A stretch of DNA of 64,000 nucleotides from Leyella lascolaii (GTDB lineage Bacteria; Bacteroidota; Bacteroidia; Bacteroidales; Bacteroidaceae). The stretch spans positions 202,487-266,486 of the forward strand of contig NZ_LT556035.1 in the NCBI RefSeq assembly GCF_900079775.1, written 5' to 3'. The translations under genes were made by a program, and so were the position numbers. Position 1 is the stretch's first letter. Every line of letters starts with the position of its first letter. Shown piece by piece: positions 37,302 to 45,538 of this stretch. Under the pieces are notes generated by a model. It saw only the letters and a list, made by a program, of their open reading frames with translations. It was not told where the DNA came from and ran no database searches.

Positions 37302-39404
37302 TCATGCCTCAACCATTCTGTCCTTTTCCGCATAATATCTGCGTCCAGCCTCCTGTTGGCGTGCCTGCGAGAAATTGCTCACCCGCTTTAGATAGCCTAT
37401 TATACGTGTCACATAATCGATGTTCTTGCTGTGACAATGAGGACATTCCTTGAGATAACGCTTGTCTATATGCCCGCAGTCGTTACATATTGTATTAGGA
37501 ATATTGAATGTGAAATAATTACATCCCTCTACAGCTGCCACCTTCAAAAGATGTCTGTATTGCGCCTTCGACAGATGCTCTTCCAGATTCATATGCAATG
37601 CCGAGCCACCGGTCAGATGTTTGATATAAGGTGCTCCGTGCAGTTTGAACTTGTCCATTATGTTCAGACTGTCGTCCTCAACAACATAGAAGTAGCTGTT
37701 ATAACAGTCGCGCGGCACAAAGTATCCGTCTTCCCTATCCCATTTCGCATGTTTCACGCCAACGTTTTCCGCCGGAATCATCTCGCAGTTGAACATTACG
37801 TCCTTGGTGCGGTACTTCTTATTGTAGCTCTCAACTATTCCAAGCACCGTCTGCACGAAATCAAGATACTCAGGATTGTCATTTATCTGCAGTCCCATAA
37901 ACTCGGCGGCTTCCACAAGTCCGTTCACTCCTATAGTGAGATACTGACGGCTCATATTTATATATCCCGCATCAAAGAGAGGCAGCATCTTGTGATCCTG
38001 CAGGTCCTTCAGATTCTCATTGTATGCGAGCTGTACCTTATGACACAAATCCACCACCTCACCGAGAAACTCCTTGTAGTCTAAATTATTATTCACCGCG
38101 TATTGTATACAACGGTTCAGATTGATGGTAAGCACGCTTTTCGAACCTGTTGACACACCTCCGGCTCCAAGTGTGTAGCTGAATCCGTTGTCCTGTATCT
38201 CATTGCGCAGACGACAGCATGAGCTCAGCGAGTCGGCATTATCACTCATATAAGTGAAGAACGAATGTCCCTCCGAATACATTTCAGCTGTAAAGTCAGC
38301 CCATTCATTGTCTACGGCATCACCGTCCTTTGTCAGCAGAGCCATTGTCTCCACAGGGAAAGTGAGAATGGTTTTCGTACGCTCCTTGTTAAACCATTTC
38401 ATAAATCTCTTCTGCAACCATGACAGTCCGTCCCAGTCTGGCTTGGAACCGTCAGGGAAATAGAAATCCCCGAACAGACTCTCAAAGTACGGTTTGTCAT
38501 AGTATGCCACGTTCCAGAACACAGCCTGATAGTTGCGTGCGCCTGTCGGCTGGTTTATCGAGTATACTATCTGTTCAAAACAGTCTGTTATCATCTTGTC
38601 TATCGTACGTTGTTTCAACGACAGGTCTACTATCTTGTCCGGCTCTTTCCAATAATCCTTTCCATACTCCAGTCCGAGGAAATAATTAAGATACATCAGG
38701 AACTCCGGAGTCGCACACGCCCCGCTCAGCATGCTCGACACCATAAACACCATATTGACAAAACCTCCGCAGAACGATTTCAGATTTGTCGGTGCCGTGG
38801 AATTACCGCCTATCGACATAGTTCCGCCCGTCAGCCACGGATACATTGTGATAGAAGCGCAATAGTTCGCAAGGCTTGTCTCGTCATTCTTATATATAAA
38901 GTGGTGTGTCAGCTTGTCGATATAGTCATTCGCCACATCTTTTCCATACATCTTCTTTATCCTGTCTGTCAGCAGTCTTCTGTTCAGACGTATGAATCCT
39001 GACTTCGGCAATTCGCCTATAAGCGTAGCTATGTTCTTGTGCTCCACATTGGCGTTGGCGTCATATTTTGACCCTGTCGCCGCGTTTGAGGCATTACAGT
39101 ATTCCGTAAGGAAACGCAGTTTGTCCATAGTCTCCCTGTCTTCCGTATGCTTCTGTCTGTAAAGCATGAACGACTTTGCCACCTTATAATACCCTTCCTG
39201 CATCAAAGCCGTCTCCACCTGATTCTGTATGTCCTCCACGGTTATGTCCTCGTGCATGTCCAGATGACTGAGTATCTTCGACAACGAGCACAAGTCTGTC
39301 TCCTCACCCACCGAATTAAATGCTTTGATTACGGCATTCATAATTTTGTCAAGGGAAAAACGGTCACGCGAACCGTCCCTTTTCATGATAGTAAAGTCCT
39401 TCAT
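37302..39404 (-). CDS. nrdD: anaerobic ribonucleoside-triphosphate reductase
   Basis: This 700-residue glycyl-radical enzyme converts NTPs to dNTPs without oxygen. It has an N-terminal ATP-cone (MKRDGSRDRFSLDKIMNAVI) for allosteric control and the large PFL-like barrel. The C-terminal zinc site is CNDCGHIDKRYLKECPHC. The radical Gly lies in TRIIGYLKRVSNFSQARQQE. Transcription probably starts at a good -33/-7 promoter about 130 bp upstream, leaving a leader whose ends carry a perfect 10-bp inverted repeat. Confidence 0.96.
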   Translation of the reverse strand: MKDFTIMKRDGSRDRFSLDKIMNAVIKAFNSVGEETDLCSLSKILSHLDMHEDITVEDIQNQVETALMQEGYYKVAKSFMLYRQKHTEDRETMDKLRFLTEYCNASNAATGSKYDANANVEHKNIATLIGELPKSGFIRLNRRLLTDRIKKMYGKDVANDYIDKLTHHFIYKNDETSLANYCASITMYPWLTGGTMSIGGNSTAPTNLKSFCGGFVNMVFMVSSMLSGACATPEFLMYLNYFLGLEYGKDYWKEPDKIVDLSLKQRTIDKMITDCFEQIVYSINQPTGARNYQAVFWNVAYYDKPYFESLFGDFYFPDGSKPDWDGLSWLQKRFMKWFNKERTKTILTFPVETMALLTKDGDAVDNEWADFTAEMYSEGHSFFTYMSDNADSLSSCCRLRNEIQDNGFSYTLGAGGVSTGSKSVLTINLNRCIQYAVNNNLDYKEFLGEVVDLCHKVQLAYNENLKDLQDHKMLPLFDAGYINMSRQYLTIGVNGLVEAAEFMGLQINDNPEYLDFVQTVLGIVESYNKKYRTKDVMFNCEMIPAENVGVKHAKWDREDGYFVPRDCYNSYFYVVEDDSLNIMDKFKLHGAPYIKHLTGGSALHMNLEEHLSKAQYRHLLKVAAVEGCNYFTFNIPNTICNDCGHIDKRYLKECPHCHSKNIDYVTRIIGYLKRVSNFSQARQQEAGRRYYAEKDRMVEA

Positions 39405-39423
39405 TTTTATTTCATTTCTTAGC

Positions 39424-39500
39424 CATTACGGATAATTTTCTCGAATTTGTTTTTCAAAAAGTTATCCAAAACAGAAAACTTTCTAAAGCCATCCGTAATG
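39424..39500 (-). promoter_or_regulatory. long-range inverted repeat in the nrdD leader
   Basis: CATTACGGAT (39424-39433) and ATCCGTAATG (39491-39500) are perfect inverted repeats 57 bp apart, both between the nrdD promoter and start codon. In RNA they would close a large stem-loop ending about 20 nt before the AUG. As DNA they could be paired half-sites for a regulator. Confidence 0.55.
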
Positions 39501-39536
39501 TCAGTTATACTTTTTGTTGTATTCGCAAATCTCATG

Positions 39537-39571
39537 CAAAGATAAACAAAAATGTATAACGCCGCATCAAA
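39537..39571 (-). promoter_or_regulatory. promoter of nrdDG
   Basis: On the minus strand TATCTTTG (39537-39544) is a perfect -7 match, with TTTG at 39568-39571 as the -33 box and a 23-bp spacer. Confidence 0.7.
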
Positions 39572-39607
39572 CTACATATATTTTTTAAATAAAAATTATT
39601 ATTCCAT

Positions 39608-40564
39608 CTATAGCTTTACCGACGAAATGTCCACAAGATTATTCACAATGGCGTATATTGTAAGCCCTGCCACACTGTGTATCTGTAGTTTTCTTGCAAT
39701 GTTTCTCCTGTGAGTGATTACCGTATTTATCGATATGCACAGATGGTCAGCAATCTCCTTGTTCGTCATTCCCTGCACAAGACTCACTATCACTTCTTTC
39801 TCGCGTTCTCCCAACGCCTCGTTGCCGTCACCGTTCTGACCTATCATCTTCGAGATATTCTGACTCACACCGCTCTGACGCGACTTGTGCTCAAGCAGTC
39901 TTATGGCTGGTATGAATATCCTGTCTTCCACCTCAGCGTGCAACGACAGCCATTCCTCATTATTATATATGTCGTACAGCGTCGCCGAAAGCTGGTTGTT
40001 ATGCAGCCCGTCACCGGGAAGATACTTTATTATGATGCTTTTCAACTCCCTGAGCCTGTCGCTTTCCTGCCCGTGATGTTTCGAATATGTGTCTATATCA
40101 TAATTGCCTGTCGGCTTCCCGTCGAGCAGAGCCTCCACATAGGGGAAAACGTTCTTCTCCTCATATCTCATATGGGATGTAATGGCATGTGCGTATTCGT
40201 CATAAAGCCTTATTATAAGTCCGGCAAGGTTGTCACGCTCGTCCAGTGCCTCGACGAGTCCCTTCCGTATGAAGGGCAACTGGAAGCCGAGATAATACTC
40301 ATGGCTTGCCTTCAGATATTGCATCAGTGTCGGCACAGACAGCTTGCCTATATCATCAGCGTTGAGATAGCCGTTGATGGTAAAGTTCACTATCGCCATA
40401 AACGTGAATGTATCCACATTCTGTTCCTCACACACCGCGCTTACCGTCTTGTCTCCGAATCCCAGACTTATCCCGAAACTGCCCAGACACTGCAGCAGGT
40501 TGTAATTGTCTTTTATAAGCGATATCATCTTGTCACTCGCTTCATACATTTTAAAACTTCTCAT
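39608..40564 (-). CDS. ScdA-N/hemerythrin/LuxR fusion regulator
   Basis: This 318-residue protein joins three parts. Residues about 10-60 resemble the ScdA/RIC N-terminal domain (KTVSAVCEEQNVDTFTF). Residues 80-225 form a hemerythrin-like HHE bundle with candidate iron ligands H88, H131-x3-E135, H163/H164 and H209-x3-E213. Residues 250-310 are a LuxR helix-turn-helix (ALGEREKEVIVSLVQGMTNK, VITHRRNIARKL). RIC/YtfE proteins repair iron-sulfur clusters and react with NO and O2. Fusion to a DNA-binding domain suggests a transcription factor that reads O2, NO or iron through the di-iron site. The Met at 40549 is an alternative start. It is divergent from the porin-imelysin operon and upstream of nrdDG. 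Confidence 0.88.
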   Translation of the reverse strand: MRSFKMYEASDKMISLIKDNYNLLQCLGSFGISLGFGDKTVSAVCEEQNVDTFTFMAIVNFTINGYLNADDIGKLSVPTLMQYLKASHEYYLGFQLPFIRKGLVEALDERDNLAGLIIRLYDEYAHAITSHMRYEEKNVFPYVEALLDGKPTGNYDIDTYSKHHGQESDRLRELKSIIIKYLPGDGLHNNQLSATLYDIYNNEEWLSLHAEVEDRIFIPAIRLLEHKSRQSGVSQNISKMIGQNGDGNEALGEREKEVIVSLVQGMTNKEIADHLCISINTVITHRRNIARKLQIHSVAGLTIYAIVNNLVDISSVKL

Positions 40565-40751
40565 CGCACATTATTATATATATATTCGTGTTGCAAATTA
40601 ACAAAAAACTTATGAACCGCACAATAATAATATGTAGGTATTTTATACGCATATTCCTGTTAATTATACTGTTTTTAACCCAATCTATACCAAAAGTACG
40701 TTAATGGCATTTTACCGAAATTTAAGTATTGCGCAGAATTAGTGATAGAAA

Positions 40752-40759
40752 TAACTTTG
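40752..40759 (+). promoter_or_regulatory. -7 promoter element for the porin-imelysin-DHOR-CcsBA operon
   Basis: TAACTTTG followed by CA lies 34 nt before the ATG at 40794, with TTG at 40729-40731 as a possible -33 box (20-bp spacer). The 230-bp gap is shared with the divergent hemerythrin-LuxR gene. Confidence 0.6.
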
Positions 40760-40793
40760 CAATCATAAAAATCATAAATCAAACTAAAAAAAT

Positions 40794-42131
40794 ATGAGAA
40801 CAGAAATCATCCTTTCAATGGCTGCCGTAATGGCTGTTTCAGGGTGTCCTGCCATTGCCCGTGCGCAGACAGTCACCTCAGACAGCGTCCAGCAGCATGT
40901 ATCCGGCAGACGTCTCAGCATAGGCGGATATGGTGAGGTGGCGCTCACCCGCAATTTTTTCAGCGATAACGTCTACCGCTACCGCAGTCCTAAAGACTAC
41001 AGGAACGACCCGAGCCACGGCAGGTTCGACATTCCTCATGCCGTGTTATACATAAGCTATGACTTCGGTAAAGGATGGACAATGTCAAGTGAGATTGAGT
41101 TCGAACACGGAGGTGCTGGAGGCGCGTCTGAAAAAGAATGGGAAGAAGGAGGCGAATGGGAACAGGAGACTGAAAAAGGAGGCGAGGTGGAGCTCGAGCA
41201 GTTCTGGATTCAGAAATCGTTCGCACCGTGGGCTAACATCCGTCTCGGGCACTTTGTCGTACCGGTAGGTCTTACCAACGCCTATCACGAACCGCTTAAT
41301 TTCTTCACGGTCTACCGTCCCGAAGGCGAGTCCACCATCCTGCCGTGCACCTGGCATGACACAGGCGTCAGTTTCTGGGGACGCGCTGGTGACTTCCGTT
41401 ACGAGCTTCAGCTCATCGCCGGTCTCGATGCCATGCTGTTCAGTCGCGACAACTGGATACAGGGAGGCGCGGGTTCTCCATTCGAGTTCAAGGTTGCGAA
41501 CAAATACGGATTCGCTGCGCGTGTCGACAACTACACCGTTCCAGGACTGCGTATCGGCATAAGCGGATATTACGGACGCTCCATGCACAATTCCTTCCCG
41601 CACGACATGGAGAACGAGGGCCAGGTGAACCAGAAGGTGAAAGGCAGGGTTTACATCGGAGCAATAGACTTCACATTCAACAGATACAACTGGATTGTCC
41701 GCGGCAATGCCGACTACGGCTATCTTGACGATGCGGCAAGGATAAGCAGTATAAAGGCAAACAGCGGCGGAGGCAGCTCGCCCGTAAACAAGTCTGAGGT
41801 CGGCAAGAATGCGCTCGCGCTCGGCATTGAAGCCGGATACGACATTTTCTCACAAATACCGAAGCTGAGAAGCGATGACCAGAAAATGTATCTGTTCTCG
41901 CGCTACGAGTATTACGACTCCTACATCCCAGCCGCCTCACAGTCGCATGCGTTCAACTATACTGCGAAAAACCGTTTTGCCGTCGGTCTGAACTATTATC
42001 CGATACCGGAGATTGCTGTCAAGGCTGAATACTCGAAACGTTACTTCAACAAGACCACAGCCGCCGGCATGCACTACAACGACGAACCGTCTGTATCCAT
42101 AGGTATAGCTTATCAGGGATTTTTTCTTTAA
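40794..42131 (+). CDS. outer-membrane porin-like barrel with an acidic loop
   Basis: This 445-residue protein has a signal peptide ending near AIARAQ and an outer-membrane barrel sequence (SIGGYGEVALTR, alternating aromatic strands, terminal Phe-Phe-Leu). It resembles the phosphate-selective porin O/P superfamily. A Glu/Gly/Lys-rich insertion of about 35 residues (near residues 102-138, with EKEWEEGGEWEQETEKGGE) sits between two strands. It would form an external or pore loop able to bind cations. It starts the operon with imelysin, a di-heme oxidoreductase and CcsBA, which suggests a role in iron or heme uptake. Confidence 0.8.
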   Translation: MRTEIILSMAAVMAVSGCPAIARAQTVTSDSVQQHVSGRRLSIGGYGEVALTRNFFSDNVYRYRSPKDYRNDPSHGRFDIPHAVLYISYDFGKGWTMSSEIEFEHGGAGGASEKEWEEGGEWEQETEKGGEVELEQFWIQKSFAPWANIRLGHFVVPVGLTNAYHEPLNFFTVYRPEGESTILPCTWHDTGVSFWGRAGDFRYELQLIAGLDAMLFSRDNWIQGGAGSPFEFKVANKYGFAARVDNYTVPGLRIGISGYYGRSMHNSFPHDMENEGQVNQKVKGRVYIGAIDFTFNRYNWIVRGNADYGYLDDAARISSIKANSGGGSSPVNKSEVGKNALALGIEAGYDIFSQIPKLRSDDQKMYLFSRYEYYDSYIPAASQSHAFNYTAKNRFAVGLNYYPIPEIAVKAEYSKRYFNKTTAAGMHYNDEPSVSIGIAYQGFFL

Positions 42132-42169
42132 CCATATATTATAACATAAAATTAAAAACAACCGACAGA

Positions 42170-43462
42170 ATGAAAAAACTTTTCTATTACGTGGCTATGT
42201 TTCTCGCCACAACCACAGGTTTCTCATCGTGCAGCGACGACGACGATGACGAGCGTAACGCAGAGACTGAGCTCCGGAAACAGCAGGAGATGAAAGATCT
42301 CACCTCCACTTATGTCAACGATGTGGTGTACGTCACTTACGGCAGACTCGCCGACGCCACAGAGTCGCTTTACGGGAAAATAGAGACAATGAAGTCCAGC
42401 TTGTCTGCAGGCAGCCTCACGCAAAGCCAGATAGACGACGTATGCAAAACGTTCCTTGAGGCTCGCGCATGGTGGGAGAAGAGCGAGGCATGGCTCTATG
42501 GTCCGGCTGAGGTACACGGCATAGACCCGCACATCGACACATGGCCTCTCAGCCGTGACGGACTCGCCACGTTTCTGAAAAACAACAGAAACACCATCTT
42601 CGCTCCGGGATACGACATCAACGAAGCCATAGAACAGGTGAGCCGCAACAACAACGAAGACTCATGGCTTGGCTTCCACGGGCTGGAATTCATTCTTTTC
42701 CGCGACGGCAGCCCGCGAACGGTAAGCAATTTCAGCGGTGAGGAGACAGCCGCCGAGTTTGCCGGTTCAGGCGTTGACGGAAAGCTCGAGCTTGATTTCG
42801 CGCTTGCCGTGGCAGGCGACCTGCGCGACCACTGCTACTGGCTTGAAGTGGGATGGAAAGGCGAAAGCGCGCCTGCGGAGCGCATCGCACGTTGCCAGGA
42901 ACGCGGTTTCACGCTCACCACGCAAGGCTCTTACACCGGACACGCTCTTCTTAATCCGGGCAGCGAAAGCCCTTACACCTCATGGCGCAATGTTCTTGCA
43001 ACCATCATTGACTCAGGATGCATGAACATAGCACAGGAAGTGTCAGACCAGAAGATGGGTCAGGTGTGGCGTTGTGCCACGGGACAGGCAAACACAGGAG
43101 CCGAAGCCGACGACCCGAACTACATAGAGTCGCCCTACAGCTACAAGTCGTTCACCGACTTCTACGACAACATTGTAAGCATAAAGAACGCTCTTTACGG
43201 CAACATTGACGGTTCCTCATACCATGCGAGCTCCATCATGGCTTATCTGACAAAATACAAACCCGAGCTCGCCGCTGAGATCCAATCCGGTCTTGACGCC
43301 TCGTTTGCGGCGCTCGACGTGTGTCTGCAGGGACGGCCGTTCGTGCTCATAGCAAGCAGCGGAACCAAGCAGGAACTCGACAATGTCGAAAGTGCCATGA
43401 CTGCCATCAACACCCTGAACACTACGCTCAATGAAGCGAAAGACTGGATAATCGCCAACTGA
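42170..43462 (+). CDS. imelysin-family surface lipoprotein
   Basis: This 430-residue protein has a lipoprotein signal with Cys21 (GFSSC), directly followed by SDDDDD. That matches the lipoprotein export signal that sends Bacteroides lipoproteins to the cell surface. The imelysin domain (about 45-420) contains the GxHxxE motif as GFHGLE (168-173). Imelysin-like proteins (IrpA, EfeO relatives) are iron-regulated and linked to iron or heme binding. The di-heme protein downstream supports that. The gene starts 38 nt after the porin. Confidence 0.88.
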   Translation: MKKLFYYVAMFLATTTGFSSCSDDDDDERNAETELRKQQEMKDLTSTYVNDVVYVTYGRLADATESLYGKIETMKSSLSAGSLTQSQIDDVCKTFLEARAWWEKSEAWLYGPAEVHGIDPHIDTWPLSRDGLATFLKNNRNTIFAPGYDINEAIEQVSRNNNEDSWLGFHGLEFILFRDGSPRTVSNFSGEETAAEFAGSGVDGKLELDFALAVAGDLRDHCYWLEVGWKGESAPAERIARCQERGFTLTTQGSYTGHALLNPGSESPYTSWRNVLATIIDSGCMNIAQEVSDQKMGQVWRCATGQANTGAEADDPNYIESPYSYKSFTDFYDNIVSIKNALYGNIDGSSYHASSIMAYLTKYKPELAAEIQSGLDASFAALDVCLQGRPFVLIASSGTKQELDNVESAMTAINTLNTTLNEAKDWIIAN

Positions 43463-43561
43463 CGTACAATCTGCTCTCCATGTATCCATGCACCGGCTGC
43501 GACAGACAGCCGGGCATGGACATACTATTATTCAAGACATGCAATATAAACCATATCAGAT

Positions 43562-45310
43562 ATGAAAAATATTATTAAGACACATTTCGTCATGCTGGCA
43601 GCATGTTCGTGTCTGGCTGCCGCCTCATGCACCGACGACCCGAAAGACTTCAGCGGCGTATGGCAGGACGACGACTACAAATACATCGGAAAAGCCGTAG
43701 GCAATTTCTCGGAAGACGAGTGGTATCCCGGAGGAAGGCTCGGTACGACTGAGAACATACAGGCAGGATGCTACGAAGACGAGACTCCCGCCGTGAACAA
43801 TCAGGGACTTATAGACGACTTCAACCTCGGAGAAATGTTCTTCGAACGCAACGTCACACTGAACACTCCTCCGTTCAACGGACTCGGTCCGGCGTCTGTC
43901 CGCACATCGTGCATCGACTGTCACCCTGCATACGGTCACGGTAAAAGGCAGGACACATACAAGGCGGCGAACTACGGCAACGGATATCTGCTCGTAATAT
44001 ACAATCCGACGGACGGTGACAACAGCAACGACGGACCGTTCATAAGCGAGGTGACAGGAATGCCGCAGACGCAGGCTGTGTCGCCGTTCCTGCCTCCGGT
44101 GGACGAGAACCAGATTGACATGAGATGGCATCAGGTCACTGCCATGGAAAGCGGACTGCCAATGGAGTTTCCCGACGGTGAGAAATATGAGCTCATCTAT
44201 CCGGAGATAAACATTCCGCAAAGCGCGTTCAACACTTACCCTAAGCCGGAGAACATTGCCGTACGTGTGGAGTCGACCATAGGAATTATAGGCACCGGAC
44301 TCATCGACGCAATACCCGAATCGGCTCTGAAAGAGCAATATCGCGCTCAGGCGGAGTATGCGCGGATGATGGCGGAGAAGACCGGAAACAACGCGGATGA
44401 GTACATCAACAGCGCGATGTGGGATCTTTCGTCCGACGACTGGGCTTCGTCTGCATATTACACCAACTGGACAAGCCCCGGAGCGCTTGCCGACGGAACA
44501 CCCGTGAGCGGAATGATAAAACGCTACACCTACGCTCTGACACGCGCGAGCCTCCAGGACGGAGCAGGCGCAAACGCCATGTGGAACATCCCGAACGTGT
44601 CGCGTCCAGACCGACCGAAACTGTACACCACGCAGGCATGGGCTGATGCGATGTCGATGAATGCCGATGTGATAAACGCCATAAAGAACGACCCAACATC
44701 GCCCTATTATGCCGACGGTACTGAAAGCGGCATCGCCGACGCTGTGAAAAACCTTCTGTCACCGTCAACCAACCAGTTTGACAACCGCTGGCACAACTTC
44801 ACTCCGGAGATGAGCACCGACAATTTCTATGCCTTCATGGTGTGGCATCGAGGACTGGCAATACCGCGCGCGCGTAACCTTAACGACAAGGAGGTGCAAC
44901 GGGGCAAGGAGGTGTTCATGGAGATAGGCTGTGCCTCATGCCACAGACCGTCGTGGACAACAGGCGAGGACAACTACTGGACGCCTGACGTCATAAAGGA
45001 CAAGCCGCTCCCGAAGTACCCTAATCAGAAGATATATCCTTATTCTGACTTTGTGCAGCACAAGCTGTACATGAAGAACGACATACATAACTCATGGTGC
45101 CGAACCACACCTCTATGGGGAAGAGGACTGTCTCTGATAAACACCGGAGCCGAGGACAGGCTGCACGACTGCCGAGCACGCAACGAGATAGAGGCAATCA
45201 TGTGGCATGCCTACAGCAAGAAGAGCCATGCCTACGCATCTGCCGAGAAGTTCTACAACCTCAGCAAGGCAGACCGCGACGCAGTGGTGAAGTTCCTGCG
45301 TTCCATCTGA
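43562..45310 (+). CDS. di-heme oxidoreductase-like lipoprotein (DUF1111/DHOR family)
   Basis: This 582-residue protein has a lipoprotein signal (LAAASC, Cys23, then TDDPKD) and two c-type heme sites, CIDCH (117-121) and CASCH (457-461). Between them are Trp- and His-rich segments (MRWHQVTAMESGLPMEFPDG). The DHOR family is related to di-heme peroxidases, and in Proteobacteria members are co-encoded with imelysins in iron-regulated operons. It is probably anchored in the outer membrane with the imelysin. It would need cytochrome c synthesis, supplied by the next gene. The actual substrate is unknown. Confidence 0.87.
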   Translation: MKNIIKTHFVMLAACSCLAAASCTDDPKDFSGVWQDDDYKYIGKAVGNFSEDEWYPGGRLGTTENIQAGCYEDETPAVNNQGLIDDFNLGEMFFERNVTLNTPPFNGLGPASVRTSCIDCHPAYGHGKRQDTYKAANYGNGYLLVIYNPTDGDNSNDGPFISEVTGMPQTQAVSPFLPPVDENQIDMRWHQVTAMESGLPMEFPDGEKYELIYPEINIPQSAFNTYPKPENIAVRVESTIGIIGTGLIDAIPESALKEQYRAQAEYARMMAEKTGNNADEYINSAMWDLSSDDWASSAYYTNWTSPGALADGTPVSGMIKRYTYALTRASLQDGAGANAMWNIPNVSRPDRPKLYTTQAWADAMSMNADVINAIKNDPTSPYYADGTESGIADAVKNLLSPSTNQFDNRWHNFTPEMSTDNFYAFMVWHRGLAIPRARNLNDKEVQRGKEVFMEIGCASCHRPSWTTGEDNYWTPDVIKDKPLPKYPNQKIYPYSDFVQHKLYMKNDIHNSWCRTTPLWGRGLSLINTGAEDRLHDCRARNEIEAIMWHAYSKKSHAYASAEKFYNLSKADRDAVVKFLRSI

Positions 45311-45538
45311 CGGCTACGGCAACACTTGAACCCGAATCGGTCATTAGACTTACATTCTTGTTTCGTGCTGCTGTCAGCCGGATTGTATTCGGCTTTATCG
45401 GAGATGCGGCAGGCTACACCGTGAAAAAGCGGAAAGCAATCCGGCGGCAGCTGTGCGGAAGAAGGATGAAGAGCTTACAGAAAGTCGGGAAAGCGACATC
45501 GACGGTCTTTCGGCTGATTCGGGTTAAAACAGAATGAA

